64,000 bases of DNA from Hymenobacter wooponensis. Lineage in GTDB: Bacteria; Bacteroidota; Bacteroidia; Cytophagales; Hymenobacteraceae. This document shows positions 52,313 to 60,797 of the stretch, in pieces. The notes beneath the pieces are model-generated. The model was not told the origin of the DNA and made no database searches. It saw nothing but the letters and a program-made list of their open reading frames with translations. Where the stretch lies: assembly GCF_004745865.1 (NCBI RefSeq), contig NZ_SRKZ01000002.1, positions 744,001 to 808,000 on the forward strand. Direction: 5' to 3'. Each line of letters begins with the position of its first letter. Position 1 is the stretch's first letter. The position numbers and the translations under genes are program-made.

Positions 52313-53124
52313 ACCAGATGTAAAAACCGGAGATAGAAGGGCGTAGGGCTGTTTTCGTGCTTGGGCTCATACTTACCCGAGATAATGGGCACGTACATCA
52401 CGCGGCGGCGGGAGGCCTCTCCTACCAGCGGCGACTGCGCCACGCGGTGCCACATGCGGCCATCGTGCACGGTAAGGTCACCAGACTCCGTTTCTACGGC
52501 TACTTCGTTGGAGTCGGGGCCTACGTCTTTGTAGTACTTCTTGCGGAAGAGGATGTCGCGCAGGCCCTGGCGGTGGGTGCCCGGAATCACGCGTAGGCCA
52601 CCATTGGTGGCCGGCGTACCATCTAGGTGCACGCCCACGTTGAGCATGGGCCCGATTTTCTTGCCGTAGAACACGTCACGCAGGGAGTCGGTATGCCAGC
52701 CCATCTGTGAGAACTCGCTGCCGGTCACATTCACGTAGTGATTGATGACGAGGCCATCCTTCTCGTTTTCGCCTACGCGGCCATGCGGAGCTTCCAACAG
52801 CGGAAACAATGCCCGGAAGCGCGGGTCCTGCAGAAACTGGTGCAAAACAGGGCTGTGGTGCGAGGAGAAGGCGAAGCGCTGCACAATGGGCGAGCCATCC
52901 ACGTCTTTGCCGTACTTAATGGGTACGCCATTTACCTTCTGTACCCCCTCTGCCAGCCAGCGTTGCTGCACGTCTTCAGAGGCCCGCAACAGGCTCTGAA
53001 CTGTTTCAGGGGAGATAAATGCGCGGAAGTGTAAAAAGCCGTATTCGCGAAAAAAATCCAGTTGCTCCGGCGTTAAGCTGTCGCCGAGCGTGAAGCGAGG
53101 ATAATTCGGTAGTGGAGAGGACAT
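52306..53124 (-). CDS. Phytanoyl-CoA dioxygenase (PhyH) family protein
   Basis: Fe(II)/2-oxoglutarate oxygenase. The N-terminus is typical (SLTPEQLDFFREYGFLHFRAF). The iron ligands HxD are in MGWHTDSLRDVFYG, the distal His in VHDGRMWHRVAQSP, and the supporting arginine in SRRRVMYVP. GGLRVIPGTHRQGLRD is the usual PhyH loop. The start at 53124 is chosen because MSSPLPNYPRF begins naturally and lies below the promoter element at 53164. The substrate is unknown. Confidence 0.88.
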   Translation of the reverse strand: MSSPLPNYPRFTLGDSLTPEQLDFFREYGFLHFRAFISPETVQSLLRASEDVQQRWLAEGVQKVNGVPIKYGKDVDGSPIVQRFAFSSHHSPVLHQFLQDPRFRALFPLLEAPHGRVGENEKDGLVINHYVNVTGSEFSQMGWHTDSLRDVFYGKKIGPMLNVGVHLDGTPATNGGLRVIPGTHRQGLRDILFRKKYYKDVGPDSNEVAVETESGDLTVHDGRMWHRVAQSPLVGEASRRRVMYVPIISGKYEPKHENSPTPFYLRFLHLVK

Positions 53125-53163
53125 ATAGCAAAGGCGGCCAAACAAACGCCTGTTGAGAAAGGG

Positions 53164-53171
53164 CAAAGATA
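53164..53171 (-). promoter_or_regulatory. -7 promoter element for the PhyH-family gene
   Basis: The minus strand reads TATCTTTG (TAnnTTTG), 39 bases upstream of the start codon. Confidence 0.5.
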
Positions 53172-53352
53172 CAACACCAATGGTGGCCTAGAGGCAAAAT
53201 CCAGCATTTCCGTTGAAAGCGGATAAAGCTCAACAACCAAAATCATTACCAGCTAGTGAAGAATGGGTGAACCAACCAATAAGTAGGCAGAAGGTTTGCA
53301 CCGGACCTGTATCTTCGCCGTCATACCCAGTATCTTCCCGTTGCCCTGCCTG

Positions 53353-54126
53353 ATGAACCGTGCCACGCTCTTATTCTTACTGGGAATGCTGGCTGTACCT
53401 CATGAGCACGCCGCGGCACAAACTGCTCCTTCGCGCTTGGTTCCGTTCCGGCAAGGGGCGCGTTGGGGCTACGCTGATCATACGCGACGCCTAGTGCTAC
53501 CCGTGCGCTATGATGAGGCCGGCCCTTTTACCGGCGAAATTGCCTGGGTGCGCCAAGGCTCGCTCTACGGGTACATTGATGGCGGCGGCAACCCCGTTAC
53601 ACCCGTTCAGTACAGCCGGGCCAGCACATTTCGGCGCGGCCGCGCCACCGTAGAGCTCAACGGCGAAACCTTTGACATTGACCTTAGCGGCCACCGCCTA
53701 ACCGAGCCCGCGCCACCCGAACCCGAAATAGAACCCCTGGAGCACGGCGACCTAGTGCGCAAAAACGGGAAAGTAGGCTTTCGCTTCACCGTTGGCACCA
53801 CTAGCGTACCCGCCGAGTACGATGAGATTCAAGAGAACTACAACGGCCTGCTGTTCGTGCGCCAAGGTGCCAAGTGGGGTGTCATCAACAGTAAGGGCAA
53901 ACTAATTCAGCCAGTGACCTACGATGCTATTCGCATGGAAGGCAACAGGGTATTCCCCGCCGTGCAGCGCGAAGGCCTCTGGGGCTACCTCGATGAGGAA
54001 GGCAACACCCTCACAGAACTCCGCTACCGCCAGGCCGACCCGTTCCTGGGTGACATTGCCCGCGTAATAACTGCCAACGGCCAGCCCGGCTACATCGATG
54101 CTAACGGCCAGGAGTTTTTTGAGTAA
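53353..54126 (+). CDS. Secreted WG-repeat protein
   Basis: A signal peptide (LLFLLGMLAVPHEHAAAQ) precedes several WG repeats: RWGYADHTRRLVLPVRYDEAGPF, SLYGYIDGGGNPVTPVQYSRAS, KVGFRFTVGTTSVPAEYDEIQ, KWGVINSKGKLIQPVTYDAI, LWGYLDEEGNTLTELRY and PGYIDANGQEFFE. These beta-propeller-like repeats are of unknown function and common in Bacteroidota. Confidence 0.88.
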   Translation: MNRATLLFLLGMLAVPHEHAAAQTAPSRLVPFRQGARWGYADHTRRLVLPVRYDEAGPFTGEIAWVRQGSLYGYIDGGGNPVTPVQYSRASTFRRGRATVELNGETFDIDLSGHRLTEPAPPEPEIEPLEHGDLVRKNGKVGFRFTVGTTSVPAEYDEIQENYNGLLFVRQGAKWGVINSKGKLIQPVTYDAIRMEGNRVFPAVQREGLWGYLDEEGNTLTELRYRQADPFLGDIARVITANGQPGYIDANGQEFFE

Positions 54127-54209
54127 GTATGAGCCCTTTGCATGACTTAAGCTAGGAGCTGACGTTAGCAGATAAAAGCCCTATTTTCCGGTATCTATCT
54201 GCTACTGTT

Positions 54210-54860
54210 ATGCTCCCGTTACCTATCCTGAATGTACGCCTGAATGCCTGCCCCGAAGACTGGCAGCAGATGACGCCTGTGGCGCTAGGGCACCATTGCA
54301 CCCAGTGCGACCGGGTAGTACTCGACTTCACCGCCTCCACCCAGGTCGATTTAGCCGCCGCCTTTCAAAACTCTCCCGATGGCCGGGTCTGCGGGCGGTT
54401 CCGGCCCGAGCAGCTGGCTCCTAGGCCACTGCTGCGCCAAAAGTTGCGGCGGTTTCTGGTGGCGCTGCTGTTGGTGTGTGGCCTAGGCCTATCGGGGCAG
54501 GAGGCGCTGGCACAGGTGCGGAAGGCTGGGCAGCAGGCAGCGTCTCCGCAGCAACAACCCTATGGCTATGTGGAGCAAATGCCAGTTTATAAGGGAGGCC
54601 AAGAAGCTATGATGAAGTTCATGGCTGCCAATGTGCATTGGCCTGACGATGCTCCAGTTGACGTTAGTGGTAGAGTATTCGTGAAGTTTCAAATCACCGA
54701 AACCGGAGCGGTACGAGACGTACAGATAGTTAAGGGCCTGCACCCGGCGCTAGACGCAGAAGCTGTGCGAGTTGTGAAACTGTTTGATGGCAAGTTCACC
54801 CCCGGCGAGCAAAACAACCGCCCGGTATCTGTTGGCTATACTATCCCAATTGCCTTTTAG
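54210..54860 (+). CDS. TonB-C-domain protein with zinc-ribbon-like N-terminus
   Basis: The N-terminus carries CPEDWQQM, HHCTQCDRVVLDFT and VCGRF, four cysteines arranged as in a zinc-ribbon-like module frequent in Bacteroidota proteins. A membrane helix (FLVALLLVCGLGLSG) follows, then a TonB C-terminal domain that begins YVEQMPVYKGGQEAMMKFMAAN and ends RPVSVGYTIPIAF. It may couple the inner membrane to an outer-membrane receptor. It is the first of three such genes around hmgR. Confidence 0.85.
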   Translation: MLPLPILNVRLNACPEDWQQMTPVALGHHCTQCDRVVLDFTASTQVDLAAAFQNSPDGRVCGRFRPEQLAPRPLLRQKLRRFLVALLLVCGLGLSGQEALAQVRKAGQQAASPQQQPYGYVEQMPVYKGGQEAMMKFMAANVHWPDDAPVDVSGRVFVKFQITETGAVRDVQIVKGLHPALDAEAVRVVKLFDGKFTPGEQNNRPVSVGYTIPIAF

Positions 54861-54900
54861 GGAATACAAGCATCGGCACCATATCGTAAGCACAAGTAAA

Positions 54901-55377
54901 ATGATTAAGATGCTCATTCTGCTGGGAGTCATTCTACTGTACTCCTACAATCAGGCCCTAGCTCAGGTAGCTCCGGCGGCTAGTGCGTTGGCAGATACAA
55001 CTTTATTGCGGAGCCGATCTGCTTCTTTACAGACAATATTCTCTCTTCCAAATTCATTTTCCAGCCCTTCGTTGATTGATACTCCTCCTCAATTTAAGGG
55101 CGGAGAGGCTGGGTTAAGACGCTTTTTGAGCCAAAATTTTCGGTTTCCTCCTGCTATGCTGCGTTACCAAATTGAAGGATGGACCGCCATACGCTTTATC
55201 GTAGATGTCAACGGTGATATCCGTAACCCAAGCGTTTACAAAAGTCTTTGCCAACCGTGGGATGATGAGGTAATGCGAGTAGTGAAACTCCTCGACCAAA
55301 AGTTTCAACCTGCCACTTATAATGGTCGGCCAGTTGCAACCCCTTATAGTCTATCTGTACCCTTTTCTATCAAGTAA
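54901..55377 (+). CDS. Small TonB-C-domain protein, A+T-richer than neighbours
   Basis: A signal-like start (MIKMLILLGVILLYSYNQALA) precedes a TonB C-terminal domain: DTPPQFKGGEAGLRRFLSQNFRFP, then TAIRFIVDVNGDIRNPSVYKSL and VKLLDQKFQPATYNGRPVATPYSLSVPF. No membrane anchor beyond the signal is seen. The base composition dips compared with the flanking DNA, which could indicate transfer or relaxed selection. The start is chosen at 54901; a longer frame runs inside the previous gene. Confidence 0.78.
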   Translation: MIKMLILLGVILLYSYNQALAQVAPAASALADTTLLRSRSASLQTIFSLPNSFSSPSLIDTPPQFKGGEAGLRRFLSQNFRFPPAMLRYQIEGWTAIRFIVDVNGDIRNPSVYKSLCQPWDDEVMRVVKLLDQKFQPATYNGRPVATPYSLSVPFSIK

Positions 55378-55450
55378 AGTCCCCTCGAGCGAGCCATCTA
55401 TCCGTAAACCTCCCTACTTTCCCGCACTTCCAACCTAACTCTCCCGCCCT

Positions 55451-57007
55451 ATGCTCTTCACGCCTAGCCCCATGCTGCTTAAGCTGCTCTATACGCGCGG
55501 CAGCCTGCACAACACGCCCGAAGGAGTTGCTTTCAGCATCAAAAATCGACTTGACACGGTCCGCGTCACGCGCATCGACCACGTGCGGATTGATGGGGTG
55601 CATATCCCGGCGGAGCAGATTGCGCTAGACATGGGCGAAGGCAACGTGCGGCCCGCCGTGGCCCTCAACGCCGACGGCAGCGGCGTGAACCTGCCCGTAG
55701 GCCAGTCGGCCACATTTCACTTGGCTACGGAGCAGCTACAGGAAGGTATGCACACCGTGCAGGTGCAGTTTGCGGCCGACCCGTTTGGCGAGCTGACGGT
55801 GGAAGTAGAAGACGCCATTGCGCTACGGCCCGAAAACTGCACCCGCATTCCGCGCTCCGAGCAGGACGACTACTCGGAGGAAGCTATTCAGGCCCGCCAG
55901 CGCTTTGCCGAGGAATTCTCAGGCCAAGAGTTTCAGCACCTGAAGCATTACTCCTTCGATGCCCACGATCTGCAGGGCAATTGTGAGCATTTCACGGGCG
56001 TAGCGCAGATTCCGATAGGCCTAGCTGGCCCCTTGCACGTGAATGGCGAGCACGCCCAAGGCGACTTCCTCATCCCCATGGCTACCACCGAAGGCACGCT
56101 GGTAGCCAGCTACAACCGCGGCATTCAGGTGCTCAACCTCTGCGGCGGCGTGAAGTGTACCGTCATCGGCGACGCCATGCAGCGGGCCCCGGTTTTCGTG
56201 TTTGATGATGCCCGCGGGGCCCGCGACTTTGGCAGGTGGGTAGAAGAGGAAATTGAGCGCATTCGGCCCGAGGCCGAAAGCACCTCCCGCGTGGCCAAGC
56301 TCCAGTACATTGATACCTACCTGGCCAATAAATTTGCCTACCTGCGTTTCAACTTCAGCACCGGCGACGCGGCGGGCCAGAACATGGTGGGCCGCGCCAC
56401 CTTCGCCGCCTGCTCCTGGATTCTGGAGCACTACAAGGGCGCACCCATCCGCCACTTCTACCTCGAATCGAACTTCGCCACCGACAAAAAGGCCTCTCAA
56501 ATCAACGTGATGCGCACTCGCGGCAAGCGTGTAGTAGCCGAGGCCGTCATCAAGCGCGACATCCTGCAGCAACGCATGCGCGTAACGCCCGAACAACTGG
56601 CCTACCACGGCCAAGTGAGCAACGTGGGTGCCTTCCTCTCCGGGGCCAACAACAACGGTGCCCACTCCGCCAACGGCATCACGGCCATGTTCATAGCCAC
56701 CGGCCAGGATGTAGCCAACGTGTCGGAATCCTCGGCCGGGGTGCTGTACTCCGAAGTCACGAAGGAAGGCGACTTGTACCTGAGCATCACCATTCCCTCG
56801 CTCATCGTGGCTACCCACGGCGGCGGCACTGGCCTAGCCACCCAAAACGAGTGCCTGCGCATGCTAGGCTGCGTGGGACGGGGCACCGTGAACAAGTTCG
56901 CCGAGATTGTGGCCGGCGTGGTGCTGGCCGGGGAGCTCAGCCTCGGTTCGGCCATCAGCAGCTCCGACTGGGTAAGCTCCCACGAACAATACGGCCGCAA
57001 TCGGTAG
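55451..57007 (+). CDS. HMG-CoA reductase with an N-terminal extension
   Basis: Class I-like HMG-CoA reductase, the committed step of the mevalonate pathway to isoprenoids. The catalytic domain (about 125-518) shows ENCTRIPRSEQDDYSEEA, GNCEHFTGVAQIPIGLAGPL, the glutamate loop MATTEGTLVASYNRG, the lysine in ATDKKASQIN, the aspartate in ATGQDVANVSESSAG and the C-terminal histidine in SSHEQYGRNR. The first 120 residues (KLLYTRGSLHNTPEGVAFSI and onward) form an extra beta-rich domain I do not recognise. No other mevalonate gene is adjacent. A start at 55472 is equally possible. Confidence 0.93.
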   Translation: MLFTPSPMLLKLLYTRGSLHNTPEGVAFSIKNRLDTVRVTRIDHVRIDGVHIPAEQIALDMGEGNVRPAVALNADGSGVNLPVGQSATFHLATEQLQEGMHTVQVQFAADPFGELTVEVEDAIALRPENCTRIPRSEQDDYSEEAIQARQRFAEEFSGQEFQHLKHYSFDAHDLQGNCEHFTGVAQIPIGLAGPLHVNGEHAQGDFLIPMATTEGTLVASYNRGIQVLNLCGGVKCTVIGDAMQRAPVFVFDDARGARDFGRWVEEEIERIRPEAESTSRVAKLQYIDTYLANKFAYLRFNFSTGDAAGQNMVGRATFAACSWILEHYKGAPIRHFYLESNFATDKKASQINVMRTRGKRVVAEAVIKRDILQQRMRVTPEQLAYHGQVSNVGAFLSGANNNGAHSANGITAMFIATGQDVANVSESSAGVLYSEVTKEGDLYLSITIPSLIVATHGGGTGLATQNECLRMLGCVGRGTVNKFAEIVAGVVLAGELSLGSAISSSDWVSSHEQYGRNR

Positions 57008-57050
57008 CGAATCAATCTACCCAGTATCCCTCACTACATATCAACTAATT

Positions 57051-57512
57051 ATGCCAAGTCTATCATCCTGGTCATTCTCCGCAAGCTTAGGTCTATTCCT
57101 TGTAAGCTTAACAGCTACCGCCCAGACCGCTCCTGCGCCAGCTCCCATGCCGAACGCGGTTTTACCCAGTCAGCAAATGAAGCCGCAGTTTGAAGGGCGC
57201 AGTCTTTACACCTATGTTGAGCAAATGCCTGTTTACTCAGATGGGGGGAAAGAAGGCCTTCAGACATTCATCAGCAGCCACGTACGTGGCTCAGCCAAAG
57301 GCAGCGGGGCCTACGTCACCTTCATCATCGACCAAACCGGCAAGGCCCGCCGCCCTGCCTTGGGCACGCAGCCTGCAGAATCGGAAGCATCCATTGATCC
57401 GGCTTTAGCTACTGCTTTTAGCGATATCAAACCCTTCAACCCCGGCCACCAAAACGGCAAACCGGCAGACGTTCGGCTGACGATGAGAATAGCCGGACCA
57501 CTGAAGAAGTAG
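57051..57512 (+). CDS. Short TonB-C-domain-like secreted protein
   Basis: A signal peptide (SASLGLFLVSLTATAQ) precedes a TonB-C-like domain starting YTYVEQMPVYSDGGKEGLQTF, nearly identical in design to the YVEQMPVYKGGQE of the gene at 54210, and then GAYVTFIIDQTGKARRPALG. It lies 43 bases after the HMG-CoA reductase gene. It is one of three related genes that bracket that enzyme. Confidence 0.75.
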   Translation: MPSLSSWSFSASLGLFLVSLTATAQTAPAPAPMPNAVLPSQQMKPQFEGRSLYTYVEQMPVYSDGGKEGLQTFISSHVRGSAKGSGAYVTFIIDQTGKARRPALGTQPAESEASIDPALATAFSDIKPFNPGHQNGKPADVRLTMRIAGPLKK

Positions 57513-57538
57513 CGCTCAGCTTTTGCCAACTATAAAGT

Positions 57539-57639
57539 ACGTCATCCTGAGCAGAGCGAAGGACCTTATCACGCAAGAACGACTGGCCTAGCGCCTTGTG
57601 CTGCCGTGGTAAGATCCTTCACTCTGCTCAGGATGACGT
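57539..57639. repeat. REP/MITE-like inverted repeat (ACGTCATCCTGAGC type)
   Basis: A 101-base element whose ends ACGTCATCCTGAGCAGAGCG and CTCTGCTCAGGATGACGT are inverted copies, with a further internal GAAGGACCTTA / TAAGATCCTTC match. It lies between convergent genes and contains a GGCCTAG word. Similar GTCATNCTGAGC sequences are seen in many bacterial intergenic regions. Confidence 0.8.
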
Positions 57640-57652
57640 GCTTTTTGGCTGC

Positions 57653-58966
57653 TTACTTCTTCTCGCCTTTCACTAGGCCACTCTTCTCCCGCAGGCGTGC
57701 CACCTTCGCCTGAATCACTTCCAGTCCTAGATTATGCACGCTGCCTAGGTGGGTGGTGTGAAACTCCTTATGGGGCAGGTAGCTGCCGTCTTCCACGGCT
57801 AGGCCTACCTGCTTGTAAGCGGTGCGGAATGGGGTACCGCTTTGAATGAGCTGGTTGATGTTTTCAACGGTGAACACGGCGTCGTACTTCTCCTGGTTCA
57901 GCAGATTGGGCTTGATGCGCAGCTGGGGCAGGGCGAAGAGCACGATGTCGAGGATGTCGAGGAACTGCGTCATGGGCTCGAAGAGCAGTTCCTTTAGAAT
58001 CTGGAAGTCGCGGTGGTAGCCGCTGGGCAGGTTGCTGGTGGCCAGCATGAGCGTGTTGGGCAGGGCCTGCAAAGCATTACAGCGGGCCCGGATCAGCTCA
58101 AATACATCGGGGTTTTTCTTGTGGGGCATGATGCTGGAGCCGGTGGTAAACTCCTTAGGCAGCTCCACAAAGGCCATGTCCTGCCCATTGTACATCACCA
58201 GGTCGTAGGCCATTTTGGCGAGGGTGGCAGCCATGCCGGCCAAGGCAAAAGCTACCGTCTTCTCGGTTTTGCCGCGCAGCATTTGGGCACCCACACTGCT
58301 CACAGCCAGGTTGCTGAACCCCATTTCCCTAGTGGTCATCAGGCGGTCAATAGGGAAGCTGCTGCCGAAGCCAGCCCCTGAGCCGAGCGGGTTCTGGTCG
58401 GCTACGGTGTGGGCAGCTTCAAACAGGGCCAGGTCCAGCAGCAGGTGCTCTGCGTAGGCGGAAAACCATAGCCCGAAGGAGCTGGGCATGGCCGCTTGAA
58501 AGTGTGTGTAGCCGGGCATCAGGTCTTCCTTGTGCGCCTCGGCTTTCTGCAGCAGCACCTGCACCAACTCCAGGGTTTTAGCCGCAGCACGCTCGGTGTA
58601 GTCTTTCAGAAACAGTTGAATAGCCGTGAGCACCTGATCGTTGCGGGAGCGGGCGGTGTGAATTTTCTTACCCGCGTCGCCGAACTTCTCGGTGAGGTAG
58701 TACTCAATCTTGGAGTGCACATCCTCAAACTCCGCCTCAATGGTGAAGGTGCCATCCTCTATCTGCGTGGCCAGTTCTGTGAGGCCCTGCTGGAGCTGCT
58801 GGTTTTCGTCCTCTGAGAGTAGCCCGGCTTTCGCCAGCATATTGGCCTGGGCTTTGGAAGCCTGCACGTCGAACTGCGCGAGGTACATATCCAGCTCCCG
58901 GTCGCGGCCCACGGTGAACTGTTCAATCTTCTTATCGACGGCAATGCCCTTGTCCCAGATTTTCAT
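57653..58966 (-). CDS. argH: Argininosuccinate lyase
   Basis: ArgH splits argininosuccinate into arginine and fumarate, the last step of arginine synthesis. The family signature is in TTGSSIMPHKKNPDVFELIRA; GYTHFQAAMPSSFG carries the catalytic His-region and KIHTARSRNDQV the substrate-binding arginine segment. The length is normal. It is separated from the other minus-strand arginine genes by an unrelated VOC gene on the opposite strand. Confidence 0.96.
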   Translation of the reverse strand: MKIWDKGIAVDKKIEQFTVGRDRELDMYLAQFDVQASKAQANMLAKAGLLSEDENQQLQQGLTELATQIEDGTFTIEAEFEDVHSKIEYYLTEKFGDAGKKIHTARSRNDQVLTAIQLFLKDYTERAAAKTLELVQVLLQKAEAHKEDLMPGYTHFQAAMPSSFGLWFSAYAEHLLLDLALFEAAHTVADQNPLGSGAGFGSSFPIDRLMTTREMGFSNLAVSSVGAQMLRGKTEKTVAFALAGMAATLAKMAYDLVMYNGQDMAFVELPKEFTTGSSIMPHKKNPDVFELIRARCNALQALPNTLMLATSNLPSGYHRDFQILKELLFEPMTQFLDILDIVLFALPQLRIKPNLLNQEKYDAVFTVENINQLIQSGTPFRTAYKQVGLAVEDGSYLPHKEFHTTHLGSVHNLGLEVIQAKVARLREKSGLVKGEKK

Positions 58967-59153
58967 GTGTTAACTACGTATGGTTCCGGCACCAGACCGG
59001 GAGATGAGTGCTACGTTTTATCGGTTCAGGTGGGCTTGTACCGGCGTGAAACTGCCGAGTCGTAAACCGCCCGTTTTTTGTCGCTTTCGGCCTCATTGCC
59101 GGGTAAAGCGGGCACTACCTTTACCTCAGCGCAACCGTCAACTTCCACCAGTT

Positions 59154-59600
59154 ATGCAGAAAATCACCACATTCCTGACGTTCAACGATAAGGCCGAGGC
59201 AGCAGCAACGCTTTACACCAGCATTTTCAAGGATTCAAAAATTACTCGCGTGACAAACCTGCCGGATGGCAGCGTGATGACGGTGGAGTTTGAGTTAGCA
59301 GAGCAAAAGTACATTGCTCTGAATGGTGGGCCGCACTTCACCTTCAGCACGGGCATTTCGTTGGCGGTAAGCTGCGTCGATCAGGCTGAAATTGATGCGC
59401 TATGGGAAAAACTCACGGCCAATGGCGGTGAACCAGGCCGGTGCGGGTGGCTGAAAGATCCATTTGGTGTATCCTGGCAGATAATTCCGCAGAATATGAG
59501 CCAGCTGTTGCGTAGCGCCGACCCCGCCCTGGCCCAGCGCAAGGTGGCGGCCATGATGCAAATGCAGAAGATTGACATTGCCACGCTGGAACAGGCCTAG
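59154..59600 (+). CDS. VOC superfamily protein (PhnB-like)
   Basis: A 148-residue glyoxalase-fold protein of the PhnB/3-demethylubiquinone methyltransferase-like type: MQKITTFLTFNDKAEAAATLYTSIF, GSVMTVEFELAEQKYIALNGGPHF and CGWLKDPFGVSWQIIP are the usual motifs. No enzyme activity can be inferred. The start at 59154 is natural; a longer frame upstream overlaps the argH promoter region. The TAG stop ends a GGCCTAG word. Confidence 0.9.
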   Translation: MQKITTFLTFNDKAEAAATLYTSIFKDSKITRVTNLPDGSVMTVEFELAEQKYIALNGGPHFTFSTGISLAVSCVDQAEIDALWEKLTANGGEPGRCGWLKDPFGVSWQIIPQNMSQLLRSADPALAQRKVAAMMQMQKIDIATLEQA

Positions 59601-59609
59601 ACGCCGTTC

Positions 59610-59708
59610 GTCATGCTGAGCTTGTCGAAGCATCTCTACCGCTCTGTTGCAGAGGCCTAGCCAGTAGTTAGCCAGAGGTAGAGATGCTTCGACTCCGCTC
59701 AGCATGAC
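59610..59708. repeat. REP/MITE-like inverted repeat (GTCATGCTGAGC type)
   Basis: A 99-base element with inverted ends GTCATGCTGAGC / GCTCAGCATGAC and an internal GAAGCATCTCTACC / AGGTAGAGATGCTTC match. It lies between the convergent VOC and argE-like genes and has the same layout as the element at 57539. Confidence 0.8.
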
Positions 59709-59726
59709 AGTCTGTATGGCTCCAAC

Positions 59727-60797
59727 TCACAGCTCCAGCCCGTCCAGCAGCTCAATGTACCCCCGCACTCCCGCTCGAATTTCGCTGAGCAAGATGTACT
59801 CGTCAGGTGTGTGGGACCGGGCGGAGTCGCCGGGGCCGATTTTCACCGTGGTGAAAGGCATCATCGACTGATCAGAGAGGGTTACGGAGCCAAACGTGCG
59901 GCGGCCTAGGCCTATCCCCCGCTGCACCAGGGGGTGGCCTACATCAATGCGAGAGGAATTAAGGTGAGTAGAACGCGGGGTAACCTCCGCCGTGACGTGC
60001 TGGCGCACTAGCTCCACTACCTCCGGGTTGGAGTAGCACTCGTTGGTGCGCACATCCACCACGAAGGTGCAGCGGTCAGGTACTACGTTGTGCTGGGTGC
60101 CCGCCTGAATTTGGGTTACGGTCATCTTGACCGGGCCCAGCAGCGGCGAAACCTCCGGAAAGCGGAATTGCTCGAACCACCGGATGTCAGCTACGGCTTT
60201 GTAGAGGGCGTTTTCGCCTTCTTCGCGGGCGGCGTGTCCTGTCCGGCCGTGGGCCACGCAGTCGAGTACCACGAGACCCTTCTCAGCCACAGCGAGGTCC
60301 ATTTGGGTGGGTTCTCCCACAATGCCCAGATCGATGTGGCCTAGTAAGGGCAACACGCTCCGGATACCATTCACCCCCGACACTTCTTCCTCGGCCGTAA
60401 TGGCGCAGATGAGGTTGTAGGCCAGGTCGGTGCGCTCGTGGAAATACAGAAACGTAGCCAGCAGGCTCACTGCCGAAGCCCCGGCATCGTTGCTGCCTAG
60501 GCCTATCAGCTTGTCGCCTTCCACTACCGCACCCAGCGGATCGTAGGTCCAAGTGGTGCCAGCCTTCACGGTGTCGTGATGAGAGTTGAGCAGGATGGTG
60601 GGCTTGGCGGCATCAAAGTGTTTCGATACGGCCCAGACGTTGTTTTTATCCCGCCGGGGGTGGGCGCCGTGGAAGGTCAGAAACCGGAAGATCAACTCCG
60701 CTGTCTGGTCCTCCTCTCTAGAAAGAGAAGGTGTTTGAATCAGCTCCTGCAGCAGCTCAATGGCATCCTCGGTCAACCGCTCGATTAGCTCCGGCAT
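59727..60797 (-). CDS. M20 deacylase of arginine synthesis (ArgE-like)
   Basis: An M20 metallo-hydrolase of 356 residues. Ligands are visible as LLNSHHDTVKAG, GSNDAGASAVSL, CAITAEEEVSGVNGI and GEPTQMDLAVAEKG. Its place beside argB indicates removal of the N-acyl group in arginine synthesis. In Bacteroidota the substrate is often N-acetyl- or N-succinylcitrulline rather than acetylornithine; which applies here cannot be told. It overlaps argB by 13 bases, so the two are translationally coupled. Confidence 0.9.
   Translation of the reverse strand: MPELIERLTEDAIELLQELIQTPSLSREEDQTAELIFRFLTFHGAHPRRDKNNVWAVSKHFDAAKPTILLNSHHDTVKAGTTWTYDPLGAVVEGDKLIGLGSNDAGASAVSLLATFLYFHERTDLAYNLICAITAEEEVSGVNGIRSVLPLLGHIDLGIVGEPTQMDLAVAEKGLVVLDCVAHGRTGHAAREEGENALYKAVADIRWFEQFRFPEVSPLLGPVKMTVTQIQAGTQHNVVPDRCTFVVDVRTNECYSNPEVVELVRQHVTAEVTPRSTHLNSSRIDVGHPLVQRGIGLGRRTFGSVTLSDQSMMPFTTVKIGPGDSARSHTPDEYILLSEIRAGVRGYIELLDGLEL

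Noticed and set aside
56021..56818. A 265-codon minus-strand frame inside the HMG-CoA reductase gene
   Set aside because: Antisense shadow; the reductase has all catalytic motifs in the plus strand.
55451..57007. Recent horizontal transfer of HMG-CoA reductase
   Set aside because: Its base composition and codon use look like those of the neighbours, and class I-like reductases are known in the phylum. Without a tree there is no support.
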